From Subtercola boreus (GTDB lineage Bacteria; Actinomycetota; Actinomycetes; Actinomycetales; Microbacteriaceae): DNA of 64,000 nt. The notes beneath the pieces were generated by a model. It was given only the letters and a program-made list of their open reading frames with translations. It had not been told where the DNA came from and did not search any database. Each line of letters begins with the position of its first letter. Position 1 is the first letter of the stretch. The position numbers and the translations under genes were made by a program. The stretch lies in NCBI RefSeq assembly GCF_003399645.1, contig NZ_NBXD01000002.1, forward strand, positions 248,001 through 312,000, given 5' to 3'. This document shows positions 40,210 through 49,330 of this stretch, piece by piece.

Positions 40210-42192
40210 TCAGTACAGCCGCAACGCCACCACGCGGATGTCGGTGGTGCGCCCGGCGACGAGTGTGATCACTCTCGCGCCCCCCGGCGCTCCCTCGCCC
40301 CACACCGCCTCGGGGTAACTACCCGTCACCGGGTGGACCCGGATCGTGTAGCGACCGGCCGGGAGCCCGTCAGCGCTGAAACGACCCAGCTCGTCGGTGC
40401 TCTTCACCGTCGTCGGGAGGATGTCGAGCGCGTTGGCCTCCGGCACCAGCGTGATGTCGCTCTGGATCGGCAGCTCAGTGTCCTGAGCGATGATCACCCC
40501 GGTCAGCACCGCTTCCGTCGGTATCGCGACCGTCACCCCGCCGACCGTGTCGCCGTTCTTCACCGTGAAGACCCGGGCGGTCTCGAACGAGGTGCCGCCG
40601 ATGAAGGTGACGGCAAGCCCCTCCCCGGCGGGCGGTCGCGCAACCAGCTTGTACGAACCGGGCTCGAGGAGCGGGGCCCGGAAGCGGCCGTCGGTCTCGG
40701 TCTGGCTCGAATCGACGAACCCGTCGGACGCCCCGCCGACGCTGTACACCTCGATGAGCGTGTACGGGGAGGGCGACCCGGTGTCCTTCAGCGTGGCGAC
40801 TCCCGCGATGACGGGTGCCGGTTTCATCACGATTGCGATGCCTGTCGTCGTGCGGTCGGCCGCCACAGGGACCCGGCCGGGGGTCGCGTTCGGACCGACG
40901 GTGTAGACGCCGGTGTTGTAGATCGACACCTGGTCACGATTGTTGGAGGTGTGCACGGCCAGGGTGTACGAACCGCCGGGCAGGCCGCTGATCGTGAAGG
41001 TGCCGTCGGCGGCCGCGACGGCGTAGTCGAACCCTTTGCTCGAGGTCGCCTCGACCACGAAGGCGTCGTCGGGCGAAGCCGGGGGGCCGTCGAGGGTCAG
41101 AACCCCCGAGATCGAGCCGGTCGCACTGAAGGTGTAGTTCCTCGTGGTCTGCCGCCCGGAGGTCACGGTGATCGCCGTGGAACCGCCGGCGGTGTTGCCG
41201 CCGCCGATGAAGGCCTGCTGGCCGGTGCTCTCGTCGGTGAACCGTACCGTGTACTCGCCGGGAACGAGACCGGCGAAGGAATAGGTGCCGTTGACGAGAA
41301 CGGTGCGCGCCAGGGGCTCCGTGTACCTGCCGGCATCGCCGGTGAAGAGCGCCACCGATCCATTCGTCACGATTCTCACGGGCGCCGCGCTCGCGTAGAC
41401 CGTTCCGGCGATCGATCCGAGCTGGGTGACGCTGCCGGTCAGCGCCGCGATGCGGGTAGCCGGGGTCGCGCCGGGGTAGGAGCCCGTGATCGACACGGTG
41501 ACGCGTTTCGCGGCATCCGCAGCCGTCGGCGTGTACGTCTTCGCGGCCGCGCCCGCCACGGCCCGGCCGCCGACCGACCACTGGTAGGTGAAGGCAATCG
41601 GGTCGGGTATCCAGCCCGCGGCGACGGCAGTGAGCGTCTGGCCGACGAGGCCGCTGCCGGTGACGGATGCCGTACCCGGCCTCACGAGGGAGACCCCGGC
41701 CGACACGGCAGCTGTCGGTGCACTCGTTCGGACCAGTCGCTCGTAACCGGGCAGCTGGCTGACGACGGTGAAGGTGACCGGCTTGCCCACGTCGCCCGCG
41801 GTCAGAAGCAGCGTCGGGGAGTTGACGCTGCGGGTGAGGGTGGTGCCTCCGACGCTCCACGAGGTGAGGTACGACGACGGTTCGATGCTGGGTTTCCATG
41901 TGCCGATGGTGGCGGTGAGCGTGAGGCCGGCGCGCGGGGTGCCCGACACGGTCGGTGTGGGTGCGGCGGCGAAGCGCTGGGCGTTCGGCGCCGGCGACGG
42001 TATGGCGGGGGCGTTCGGTGCCACGCTGGGTACGCTGGCGGCGTTCGGTGTGGCGGTGGCCGACTCGAGCCCCCCGCCGGCGACGAGCAGAGCAGCGAGC
42101 GCTCCGGCAAGCATCGACCCGGCAATTCGGCCCCGGGGTCTGATTCCTCTGCGAAGCGACGACGGCGACGGATGCCCGGCAGTTCGATCCAC
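40210..42192 (-). CDS. Secreted protein with Ig-like and carboxypeptidase-regulatory-like repeats
   Basis: From GTG 42192, preceded by GAGGGGGG nine bases away, 660 residues. A basic N-terminus and hydrophobic core (SMLAGALAALLVAGGGLESATA) form a signal peptide. Next come a Pro/Ala linker and tandem Ig-like units (PTVSGTPRAGLTLTATIGTW; TASVTGSGLVGQTLTAVAAGW; FTYQWSVGGRAVAG), then at least four carboxypeptidase-regulatory-like (CarboxypepD_reg) units with YSFAGLVPGEYTVRF, FTISGLPGGSYTLAV, FRAPLLEPGSYKLVA and FSADGLPAGRYTIRV. There is no catalytic domain and no sortase motif. Likely an extracellular structural or binding protein. Confidence 0.8.
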   Translation of the reverse strand: MDRTAGHPSPSSLRRGIRPRGRIAGSMLAGALAALLVAGGGLESATATPNAASVPSVAPNAPAIPSPAPNAQRFAAAPTPTVSGTPRAGLTLTATIGTWKPSIEPSSYLTSWSVGGTTLTRSVNSPTLLLTAGDVGKPVTFTVVSQLPGYERLVRTSAPTAAVSAGVSLVRPGTASVTGSGLVGQTLTAVAAGWIPDPIAFTYQWSVGGRAVAGAAAKTYTPTAADAAKRVTVSITGSYPGATPATRIAALTGSVTQLGSIAGTVYASAAPVRIVTNGSVALFTGDAGRYTEPLARTVLVNGTYSFAGLVPGEYTVRFTDESTGQQAFIGGGNTAGGSTAITVTSGRQTTRNYTFSATGSISGVLTLDGPPASPDDAFVVEATSSKGFDYAVAAADGTFTISGLPGGSYTLAVHTSNNRDQVSIYNTGVYTVGPNATPGRVPVAADRTTTGIAIVMKPAPVIAGVATLKDTGSPSPYTLIEVYSVGGASDGFVDSSQTETDGRFRAPLLEPGSYKLVARPPAGEGLAVTFIGGTSFETARVFTVKNGDTVGGVTVAIPTEAVLTGVIIAQDTELPIQSDITLVPEANALDILPTTVKSTDELGRFSADGLPAGRYTIRVHPVTGSYPEAVWGEGAPGGARVITLVAGRTTDIRVVALRLY

Positions 42193-42296
42193 GACGCGTA
42201 TCCCCCCTCGTACACGACGCCGGCGGCGTGTGCGCCCACTGTGGCAGCCGGACGGACCGTCGTCAAGCATCCTTCACCTTCGGGAACTTCTTTTTC

Positions 42297-42323
42297 ATTG
42301 TGCACAATTTAACGGCGCACAAT
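42297..42323. promoter_or_regulatory. OhrR-type operator
   Basis: ATTGTGCACAAT (42297-42308) is a perfect 12-bp palindrome, followed by a second half-site GCACAAT (42317-42323), 17-43 bases before the ohrR start. It is in the position expected for autoregulation by OhrR. Confidence 0.65.
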
Positions 42324-42339
42324 GTAGTAGGGTCGGAAC

Positions 42340-42792
42340 ATGTCGCCGAGCCCCGCTGTCAGCCCCCTCCTGGACGACCAGATCTGCTTCGCGCTCTACA
42401 ACGCTTCGCGTGCCCTGACCGCCCGCTACCGTCCGCTGCTCGACCCGCTCGGTCTCACCTATCCGCAGTACCTCGCGCTTCTGGTGTTGTGGGAGGAAGG
42501 GCCGTCGACGGTGCTGCATCTCGGCGAGCGTCTGATGCTCGATTCGGGAACACTCTCCCCGCTGGTGCGCCGACTCGAGGGTGCAGGGCTTGTGACACGG
42601 ATGCGCCTGCCCGAAGACGAGCGATCGGTGCTCATCACTCTCACCGAGGCCGGCGATCGTCTGCGCGAGCGCACCGCGGGCATCCAGAGCCAGATCTGCG
42701 GGGCCACCGGTCTCGACCTGCCCGACCTGCACGCTCTCCGTGACCAGATCGCCGATGTTTCCGCGCACGTGCGAGAAACTGCCCAGCCGTAG
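42340..42792 (+). CDS. ohrR: Organic hydroperoxide-sensing MarR-family repressor OhrR
   Basis: A 150-residue repressor. DDQICFALYNASRALTARYRP contains the conserved peroxide-reactive Cys (residue 16), with the Tyr residues that hydrogen-bond it; YPQYLALLVLWEEGPSTVLHLGERLMLDSGTLSPLVRRLEGAGLV is the winged helix, and RMRLPEDERSVLITLTEAG the wing. A second Cys lies near residue 122 (QICGATGL), as in two-Cys OhrR proteins such as that of Xanthomonas, so the switch may be an intersubunit disulphide. ohr follows 74 bases downstream on the same strand. Confidence 0.93.
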   Translation: MSPSPAVSPLLDDQICFALYNASRALTARYRPLLDPLGLTYPQYLALLVLWEEGPSTVLHLGERLMLDSGTLSPLVRRLEGAGLVTRMRLPEDERSVLITLTEAGDRLRERTAGIQSQICGATGLDLPDLHALRDQIADVSAHVRETAQP

Positions 42793-42866
42793 CCGACGTG
42801 GCCGGTGCTGCCGGTCATCCATCCCGAGAACCACCCCTAGAGAACACCGAAAGAAAAGAGACACTC

Positions 42867-43307
42867 ATGCCCACACGTACCGCTCGCACCGCCTGGAACG
42901 GCAGCCTCGAGACCGGCGAGGGCCAGGTCGAGCTGTCGAGCTCGAAGCTCGGCACCTACGATGTCTCGTTCCCCAAGCGCGCCGCTGACGACGCCAACGG
43001 CGCCACCAGCCCCGAAGAGTTGCTCGCTGCAGCGCACTCCGCGTGCTACGCCATGCAGTTCTCCGCCGTGCTCGGTGCAGCCGGTGGCACGGTCGAGGCG
43101 CTCGACGTCAAGGCTGAAGTGTCGCTCGGCCCCGACCCCGAGGGCGGCTTCCGCCTCACCGGAATCGCACTGCGTGTGCGCGGCGAAGTGAGCGGCATCG
43201 ACGAGGCGACCTTCCTGCAGGCCGCGACCGACGCCAAGAACACCTGCCCCGTCAGCAAGGCCCTCACCGGCGTCGAGATCACCCTCGACGCCGGCCTCGA
43301 GGCCTAG
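42867..43307 (+). CDS. ohr: Organic hydroperoxide resistance peroxidase Ohr
   Basis: A 146-residue OsmC/Ohr-fold thiol peroxidase from ATG 42867, preceded by AAGAAAAGAG. The two catalytic Cys are in AAAHSACYAMQFS (near residue 60) and KNTCPVSKALTGVEI (near 127); the active-site Arg/Glu region lies in the N-terminal SPEELLA. It reduces fatty-acid and other organic hydroperoxides with lipoylated proteins as donors. It is controlled by the upstream OhrR. ATG 42867 gives the usual N-terminus; the frame extends left without similarity. Confidence 0.96.
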   Translation: MPTRTARTAWNGSLETGEGQVELSSSKLGTYDVSFPKRAADDANGATSPEELLAAAHSACYAMQFSAVLGAAGGTVEALDVKAEVSLGPDPEGGFRLTGIALRVRGEVSGIDEATFLQAATDAKNTCPVSKALTGVEITLDAGLEA

Positions 43308-43332
43308 GCTCCCGCCCCCCCTCGACACCTCA

Positions 43333-43368
43333 GAAGTTGTCGCTCCGATCACTCGGGGCGGCAACTTC
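43333..43368 (+). terminator. Terminator after ohr
   Basis: GAAGTTGTCGCTCCG (43333-43347) pairs with CGGGGCGGCAACTTC (43354-43368) over 15 bp including two G-U pairs, loop 6, 26 bases after the ohr stop. Confidence 0.85.
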
Positions 43369-43489
43369 GAAGGTTTCAGTCGGTCGGTGCGTCGGCCCAG
43401 CAGTAAACGGGGTTCAGCGCAACGCCCACCCTGCCCGGGGGTAGGCGACGTAGGGTGGCCGTTCGAGCACAGTGAACGGGGCCACAGCC

Positions 43490-44755
43490 ATGACCGACAG
43501 CAGCACCGAACACCACGAGGTCGTCGTCATCGGCGGCGGCAACGCCGGGCTCTCCGTCGCCGGCCGGCTGCGGCGGTACGGGGTTCAGGATGTCGCGGTG
43601 ATCGAACCACGGACGCATCACCTCTACCAGCCGATGTTCTCGCACGTCGCGGGCGGTACCGCCCCGGCGGGTGCCGCGACGAGGCCCCAGGAGTCCGTCA
43701 TCCCGAAGGGTGTCACGTGGGTGAAGGCCCGCGTCGAGAGCATCGATCCCGAACGAAAGACGGTGGCGCTGGCGTCGGGCCGTTCGATCTCGTACTCCCA
43801 GCTCGTCGTGTGCCCGGGTATCCAGAAGGACTGGAACTCCGTGCCGGGCCTGACAGATGCCATGCAGACGTCGTCGGGCATCTCGAACTACGAGTTCGAG
43901 TACGCGCAGAAGGCCTGGGATGTGCTCCGGAGTGTTCGTACCGGAACGGTCGTCTTCACCCAGCCCTCGGGGCCGGCCACCTGCGCGGGGGCGTCGCAGA
44001 AGCCGATGTACCTCGCCTGCGACCACTGGCGTGAGACCGGCGTGCTGAAGGACATCAGAGTGGTGCTGGTGGTGCCCACTCCGACGATGTTCGGCATGCC
44101 GCTGATCGACGCCGAGCTCGAACGGAAGGTCGCCGAGTACGGAATCGAGGTGCACTTCGACCGCGAGCTGGTCGAGGTGGATGCCCGGCAGAAGACAGTC
44201 GTGATCGCCGGCGTCGACGGCATCGATCGTGTGCCGGGCGCGGAGAGCACCCGGGGCGCCACCGCCGACGTCGACGTCGAACGGGAGACCCTCTCCTACG
44301 ACGTTCTGCACGCGGTTCCGCCTCAGTCCGCGCCGGACTGGCTCGTGGGCACGGGTCTCGCGGCCGGGGGCGACGCGGGCGGCTTCGTGGAGGTCGACTC
44401 GCTGACGCTGCGCCATCCGCGTTTTCCCGACGTGTGGGCCCTCGGCGATGCTGCCGCGACGATGAACTCCAAGTCGGGCGGCGCGCTTCGCCAGCAGACG
44501 CTGGTGCTGGCGAAGAACCTCGTCGCCGCTCAGAAGGGCAAGCCGTTGCCGCAGGTCTACAACGGCTACTCGGTGTGTCCGTTCACCGTTTCGCGATCGA
44601 CGGTGGTGTTCTCGGAGTTCGACGACCGCTACCGGCCAAAACCGACCATTCCGTTCTGGAAGGGCCTGGCGAAGGAGCGACGCCTGACGTTTGTGGCCGA
44701 CCGCTACGTTCTGCCCTGGGTCTACTGGAACCTCATCCTCAAGGGCCGCGCCTGA
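43490..44755 (+). CDS. Sulfide:quinone oxidoreductase-like flavoprotein
   Basis: A 421-residue FAD protein from ATG 43490 (18 bases after an in-frame GTG). VVVIGGGNAGLSVAGRLRR binds FAD. HHLYQPMFSHVAGG, LVVCPGIQKDW and LGDAAATMNSKSGGALRQQTLVLAKNL are SQR signatures. Cys in PATCAGASQKPMYLACDHW and in NGYSVCPFTVSRSTV match the conserved SQR cysteines that carry the sulfide/persulfide chemistry. The C-terminal FVADRYVLPWVYWNLILKGRA is an amphipathic membrane-binding end. It oxidises sulfide and passes electrons to the quinone pool, probably for detoxification. It stands alone, convergent with the sugar operon. Confidence 0.85.
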   Translation: MTDSSTEHHEVVVIGGGNAGLSVAGRLRRYGVQDVAVIEPRTHHLYQPMFSHVAGGTAPAGAATRPQESVIPKGVTWVKARVESIDPERKTVALASGRSISYSQLVVCPGIQKDWNSVPGLTDAMQTSSGISNYEFEYAQKAWDVLRSVRTGTVVFTQPSGPATCAGASQKPMYLACDHWRETGVLKDIRVVLVVPTPTMFGMPLIDAELERKVAEYGIEVHFDRELVEVDARQKTVVIAGVDGIDRVPGAESTRGATADVDVERETLSYDVLHAVPPQSAPDWLVGTGLAAGGDAGGFVEVDSLTLRHPRFPDVWALGDAAATMNSKSGGALRQQTLVLAKNLVAAQKGKPLPQVYNGYSVCPFTVSRSTVVFSEFDDRYRPKPTIPFWKGLAKERRLTFVADRYVLPWVYWNLILKGRA

Positions 44756-44791
44756 TCCGCACCTGATCCGCACCGGATCCGCACCGCGGAT
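44753..44791. repeat. Three 11-bp tandem repeats with terminal hairpin
   Basis: TGATCCGCACC, TGATCCGCACC and GGATCCGCACC follow one another from 44753 to 44785, the first including the TGA stop of the SQR-like gene. ATCCGC of the last unit (44777-44782) then pairs with GCGGAT (44786-44791). This may act as a terminator between convergent genes. Confidence 0.75.
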
Positions 44792-44800
44792 GCAGTCGCG

Positions 44801-46420
44801 TCAGGCCGGCCCGATCATATGCGCCAGAAGCGTCTCGGGGCTGGCCGCGCGGGTGTCCAGGTCGGCGGTCACCCGGCCCGCCACGAAGGTGTAGACGCGG
44901 TTCGTCATCACGAGGAGCTCGTCGAGGTCGTCGGAAGCGAAAAGCACCGCGGTGCCTCCCGCCGCGAGCTCGACGATCAGGTCGCGCACGACCTGCAGGC
45001 TCGCAGTGTCGAGCCGGGCGGTCGGATGATCGAGCACCACCACGACGGGCCGCCGCTCCAGGGGCAGGTCGAGCCAGGCCGTGAGGGCGTCGAGGTGCCG
45101 CCGGGCATCCGTCGTCCACGTGCCACCGGCACCCGGACCGCCGAAATCGGAGCCGTCGATGCCGCCGCCCGCACTCCCGCGCCGACCGCCGCCCACCAGA
45201 GCCGAGATGCCGCCGAGGCCGAAAGCCGGCGCCGCCGTCTTGTAGTCCCGGTCGCGGTCGACCAGGCCGAGCCTGGCGAAGCGGGCGAGCATCGACGACG
45301 AGATGCGTGAGGGGATGCCGCCCAGCAGGTTCAGGTCGTACTTCAGGTTCGCCGCCGTCGACAACCCGATTCCCCCGGCCACCGATTCCTGCGGCGTCGA
45401 GGCGACCAGCGGATGCCCGTTCACCCGCAACTCGCCCGTCACCTTCGAGCTGAACGATCGTCCGAACAGGCTGAGCGCGAGGTCGCTGACACCCGAACCC
45501 TCGAGCCCGGCGAGCCCGACGATCTCGCCTCGCCTCGCCGTCAGGGAGACGTTCTCGACCACCGCACGGGCGGTGTCGACGGGGTGGTGGGCCGTGAAGT
45601 CCACGAGTTCCAAGACCACGTCACCGGGCGCGATGCTCTCGTGGGTCGGCCGGGGGGTGACCACGATGTTGGCCGTCATCAGTTCGATGAGGCGGGAGGT
45701 CGCGCTCAAACGTCTCGCGGCCGGGGCGGAACCGGTGCTGACCGTCTCGACCGCCAGCCCGCGCGACATCACCGTCACCTCGGATGCGACCCGCCGCAGG
45801 GTGTCGATACGGTGACTCGCCACGACCACGGTGACCCCCTCGGCGGCGAGCCGCCCGATGCCGGCCGCGACGAGGTCGAGCCCCCGGGCATCCAGCCCCG
45901 TGAAGGGTTCGTCGAGCAGCACCACGGTGCGCTCGGCGACGAGGCAGCGCAGCAGCTCCACGATCCAGCGCTCGGCGCGGCTCAGGGTGGAGGCGGGGGC
46001 CGCCGGGTTCGTGACGGCGCCGAGACCGAAACGGGTGAGCAACTCGGCGGCGTTCGCGTTCAGACGGCCGAACCGGATGAACCCGCGCACCGCGCCCTCG
46101 CGCCCGAGGTAGATGTTCTCGGCGACCGAGAGGTGCGGCACGATGGCCGGCTCGCCGCGCACCACCCGCACGCCCAGGGCCTCGGCGGCCTCGTGCGCCG
46201 CGAAGTGCTGCTCGACACCGCCGACGGTGAGCGTTCCTCCGTCAACCGGCAGGTAGCCACCGATCACCGCGAGCACTTCGGATGCCCCGGAGAGGTTCTC
46301 GCCGAGGATGCCGTGCACGGCCCCCGCCGACACCTCCACCGACACAGAACGGATGCCCGTGCCGGCTGCCGACCTCGCTGAGACGGAACTCAGGGTGAGG
46401 GGCAGGCCGTGCACGGGCAT
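44801..46420 (-). CDS. Degenerate double ABC ATPase (pseudo-ATPase paralogue of MmsA)
   Basis: 539 residues with the RbsA/XylG two-cassette layout, but key motifs are broken. Walker A of cassette 1 reads GENLSGASEVL (residues 40-50), with Ala46 in place of the essential Lys. The signature is LSRAERWIV rather than LSxGQxQ. Walker B (VVLLDEPFTGLD) and the H-loop His (VASHRID) remain. In cassette 2, the LSGGNQQK signature is replaced by a Gly-rich stretch near 410-445, and Walker B reads VVVLDHPTARLD, with His for the catalytic Glu. It is the last gene of the sugar-transporter operon, 21 bases after the permease gene. The frame is intact over 1.6 kb, so it is probably expressed, perhaps as a regulatory or decoy subunit. 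Confidence 0.85.
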   Translation of the reverse strand: MPVHGLPLTLSSVSARSAAGTGIRSVSVEVSAGAVHGILGENLSGASEVLAVIGGYLPVDGGTLTVGGVEQHFAAHEAAEALGVRVVRGEPAIVPHLSVAENIYLGREGAVRGFIRFGRLNANAAELLTRFGLGAVTNPAAPASTLSRAERWIVELLRCLVAERTVVLLDEPFTGLDARGLDLVAAGIGRLAAEGVTVVVASHRIDTLRRVASEVTVMSRGLAVETVSTGSAPAARRLSATSRLIELMTANIVVTPRPTHESIAPGDVVLELVDFTAHHPVDTARAVVENVSLTARRGEIVGLAGLEGSGVSDLALSLFGRSFSSKVTGELRVNGHPLVASTPQESVAGGIGLSTAANLKYDLNLLGGIPSRISSSMLARFARLGLVDRDRDYKTAAPAFGLGGISALVGGGRRGSAGGGIDGSDFGGPGAGGTWTTDARRHLDALTAWLDLPLERRPVVVVLDHPTARLDTASLQVVRDLIVELAAGGTAVLFASDDLDELLVMTNRVYTFVAGRVTADLDTRAASPETLLAHMIGPA

Positions 46421-46441
46421 CCGTTCAGACCGATCGCGAGA

Positions 46442-47683
46442 TCAACGACCGCCGGAGCGGCGCTTGTTGTACACGTCGAAGGCGACGGCCAGCAGCAGCA
46501 CGAGGCCCTTGACGGCCTGCTGCCACTCGATACCGATACCCATGATCGACATACCGTTGTTCAGCACACCGATGATGAGACCACCGATGATGGCACCGCT
46601 GATGGTTCCGACGCCACCGGTCACCGCCGCGCCACCGATGAAGGCGGCAGAGATGGCCTCGAGCTCGAAGCCGTCACCGGCCTTCGGGCCGGCCAGGTTC
46701 AGGCGGGCCGTGAAGACGAGACCGGCGAGAGCCGCGAGAACGCCCATGTTGACGAACAACCAGAAGGTGACGTTGCGGGTCTTGATGCCCGAGAGCTCAG
46801 CGGCGTGGAGGTTGCCGCCGATCGCGTAGATGTGGCGGCCGAAGACCGAGCGGCCCATGACCATGCCGTAGATCAGGATGAGCACGGCGAGGATGATCAG
46901 GGTGACCGGGATGCCCTTGAAGGTGGCGAGGGCGTAGGCGAAGAGCAGAATGACGACGGAGACCAGCACGAGCTTGCCGATGAACCAGCCGATCGGCTCG
47001 ACGGCCTGGCCGTAGCTCTGGCGACCGCGACGGGTGCGGATCGACTGCACGATCAGCGCAACGATGGCGATGGCGGCGACGCCCATGGTGAGCGGGTCGA
47101 CGTTCAGGTCGCCGAACACGTTCGTGAGGAAGCCGTTGCCGATGGCGCGGTACTCCTCGGGGAACGAGCCGATGTTCGCGTTGCCGAGCACGACGAGGGC
47201 AAGCCCTCGGAAGATGAGCATGCCGGCCAGGGTCACGATGAACGCGGGTATGCCGACGTACGCGATCCAGAACCCCTGCCAGGCGCCGACCACGGCGCCG
47301 ATCAGCAGCGAGAGGATGATCGACAGCCACCACGGGAGCCCCATGTTGACGGCGAACACACCGGAGACGGCACCGACGAAGGCGGCGACGGAGCCCACCG
47401 ACAGGTCGATGTGGCCAGCTACGATGACCATCACCATGCCGATGGCGAGGATCAGGATGTAGCCGTTCTGAACGATCAGGTTGCTGACGTTCTGCGGGCG
47501 GAGCAGCACGCCGTTCGTGAGGACCTGGAAGACCACGACGACCAGAACGAGGGCGATGAAGATGCCGTTCTTGCCGAGGTCGCTGAGCACGTGGCTGAGC
47601 GCGGTGGTGAACTTGTTCTCGACCGGGTTGACCCGGCCGCCCGCCGCCGTGTCGTCGGACGGCTTCGTTTCGAGGTTGGACAT
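46442..47683 (-). CDS. mmsB: Monosaccharide ABC transporter permease (MmsB/GguB-like)
   Basis: A 413-residue CUT2 permease, longer than RbsC/XylH because of an N-terminal cytoplasmic extension and an inserted segment near residues 215-260, as in MmsB/GguB proteins. Around ten hydrophobic segments are visible; AIGMVMVIVAGHIDLSVGSVAAFVGA is the family hallmark after the second or third helix, and AISAAFIGGAAVTGGVGTISGAIIGGL the C-terminal one. It imports L-arabinose, xylose, galactose or glucose with the ATPase and ChvE-like binding protein. Its ATG overlaps the last base of the ATPase gene's stop. The arabinose genes upstream point to L-arabinose as the main substrate. Confidence 0.9.
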   Translation of the reverse strand: MSNLETKPSDDTAAGGRVNPVENKFTTALSHVLSDLGKNGIFIALVLVVVVFQVLTNGVLLRPQNVSNLIVQNGYILILAIGMVMVIVAGHIDLSVGSVAAFVGAVSGVFAVNMGLPWWLSIILSLLIGAVVGAWQGFWIAYVGIPAFIVTLAGMLIFRGLALVVLGNANIGSFPEEYRAIGNGFLTNVFGDLNVDPLTMGVAAIAIVALIVQSIRTRRGRQSYGQAVEPIGWFIGKLVLVSVVILLFAYALATFKGIPVTLIILAVLILIYGMVMGRSVFGRHIYAIGGNLHAAELSGIKTRNVTFWLFVNMGVLAALAGLVFTARLNLAGPKAGDGFELEAISAAFIGGAAVTGGVGTISGAIIGGLIIGVLNNGMSIMGIGIEWQQAVKGLVLLLAVAFDVYNKRRSGGR

Positions 47684-49215
47684 CAGGCTCGTTCCTTTTC
47701 CATGGTCATGTACTTGATCAGCGTTTCGGGGGTGGCTTCTGCGATGGGCAGTTCGCCGGTGATGCGGCCTTCGGCGATCGCGTAGATGCGGTCGCAGATG
47801 CCGAGCAGTTCGGGCAGCTCGCTCGAGATCACGATGACACCCTTCCCGGCGGCCGCCAGGCGGTTGATGATCGTGTAGATCTCGTATTTCGCACCCACGT
47901 CGATGCCGCGGGTGGGCTCATCGAGAATGAGCACGTCGGGGTCGGAGTAGATCCACTTGCTCAGCACGACCTTCTGCTGGTTGCCACCGCTGAGCTTGCC
48001 GACCTTCGACAGCACCGACGGTGCCTTGATGTTCATCGACTTGCGGTAGCCGTCGGCGACCTCGTACTCCTTGTTGTCGTCGACCAGGCCGCCGCGCTCG
48101 AGCTTCTTCAGCGAGGCCATCGAGATGTTGCGCTTGATGTCCTCGATCAGGTTGAGGCCGTAGAACTTGCGGTCTTCGGTGGCGTAGGCGAGGCCGTTGT
48201 CGATGGCCTCCGACACGGTGCGGGTCTTGATCTCGACACCGTGCTTGTAGACCTGGCCCGAGATGCGGGTTCCGTACGAGCGGCCGAACAGGCTCATCGC
48301 GAATTCGGTTCGCCCGGCTCCCATCAGCCCCGCAATGCCCACGATCTCGCCGCGTTTCACGTTGAGGTTGACGTTGTCGACCATGATGCGCGTCGGGTCC
48401 TGCGGGTGGTACGCCGTCCAGTTCTCGACCCGGAGGATCTCTTCGCCGATGTGGGGCGTGTGGTCGGGGTAGCGGTGTTCGAGGTCGCGCCCCACCATGT
48501 CCTTGATGATGCGCTCTTCGGTTACGTCCTGCTTGGCGATCGTCTCGATGGCCTTGCCGTCACGGATGACGGTCACGGTGTCGGAGATCTTCTTGATCTC
48601 GTTCAGCTTGTGGCTGATGATGATCGACGTGATGTTCTGGCCCTTGAGGCTGAGGATCAGGTCGAGCAGGTGATCGCTGTCCTCGTCGTTGAGGGCGGCG
48701 GTCGGTTCATCCAGAATCAGCAGCTTGACCCGCTTGGAGAGCGCCTTCGCGATCTCGACCAGCTGTTGCTTGCCGACACCGAGCTCCCGCACCTTGGTGG
48801 TGGGGTTCTCTCGCAGGCCGACGCGCGCGAGCAGCTTGGAGGCCTCGATGTTCGTCTTGTTCCAGTCGATCAGGCCGAACGCGCCCTTGATCTCGTTGTT
48901 GAGGAAGATGTTCTCGGCGATCGACAGGAACGGGCTGAGCGCCAGCTCCTGGTGGATGATGACGATGCCCTTGGCCTCGCTGTCCCGGATGTCGCGAAAC
49001 TCCATCGTCTCGTTCTCGAACACGATGTCGCCTTCGTAGGTGCCGAAGGGGTAGACCCCGCTCAGAACCTTCATCAGGGTCGACTTGCCCGCACCGTTCT
49101 CGCCGCAGATCGCGTGGACTTCACCGCGGCCGACGGCGAGCGTCACGTTCTGCAGCGCCTTGACGCCCGGGAACGTCTTCGTGATGCTGAGCATTTCCAG
49201 GATATTGGTGGTCAC
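47683..49215 (-). CDS. mmsA: Monosaccharide ABC transporter ATP-binding protein (MmsA/GguA-like)
   Basis: From GTG 49215 ([21 protein letters not shown]), preceded by AGAGGAAGAG six bases away, 510 residues. Cassette 1 is complete: Walker [11 protein letters not shown] near 38-47, signature [16 protein letters not shown], Walker [15 protein letters not shown]-loop ISHKLNE. Cassette 2 has the usual degenerate Walker A ([16 protein letters not shown]), a good signature [14 protein letters not shown] and Walker [15 protein letters not shown]. The frame extends upstream to 49281 into the hairpin, but the RBS supports 49215. It supplies the energy for the sugar importer. A 23-bp hairpin precedes it. 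Confidence 0.93.
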   Translation of the reverse strand: MTTNILEMLSITKTFPGVKALQNVTLAVGRGEVHAICGENGAGKSTLMKVLSGVYPFGTYEGDIVFENETMEFRDIRDSEAKGIVIIHQELALSPFLSIAENIFLNNEIKGAFGLIDWNKTNIEASKLLARVGLRENPTTKVRELGVGKQQLVEIAKALSKRVKLLILDEPTAALNDEDSDHLLDLILSLKGQNITSIIISHKLNEIKKISDTVTVIRDGKAIETIAKQDVTEERIIKDMVGRDLEHRYPDHTPHIGEEILRVENWTAYHPQDPTRIMVDNVNLNVKRGEIVGIAGLMGAGRTEFAMSLFGRSYGTRISGQVYKHGVEIKTRTVSEAIDNGLAYATEDRKFYGLNLIEDIKRNISMASLKKLERGGLVDDNKEYEVADGYRKSMNIKAPSVLSKVGKLSGGNQQKVVLSKWIYSDPDVLILDEPTRGIDVGAKYEIYTIINRLAAAGKGVIVISSELPELLGICDRIYAIAEGRITGELPIAEATPETLIKYMTMEKERA

Positions 49216-49261
49216 AATATCTCTTCCTCTAAGTGTGTGGGTGGTGCTGGGGTGGTGAAGA

Positions 49262-49311
49262 CTTTGCGCAAAAGCACCCAAACCGGGAGGTTTGGGTGCT
49301 TTTGCGCAAAG
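49262..49311 (-). repeat. 23-bp hairpin, copy 2 of the repeated stem, between binding-protein and ATPase genes
   Basis: 49262-49284 pairs perfectly with 49289-49311 (23 bp, GGGA loop). The core arm TTGCGCAAAAGCACCCA is identical to the hairpin at 17915-17960. It lies 19 bases after the binding-protein stop and 47 before the ATPase start, where it could stabilise the upstream message or cut readthrough. Confidence 0.88.
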
Positions 49312-49330
49312 CGTAGCGGTGCAGGTGAGA

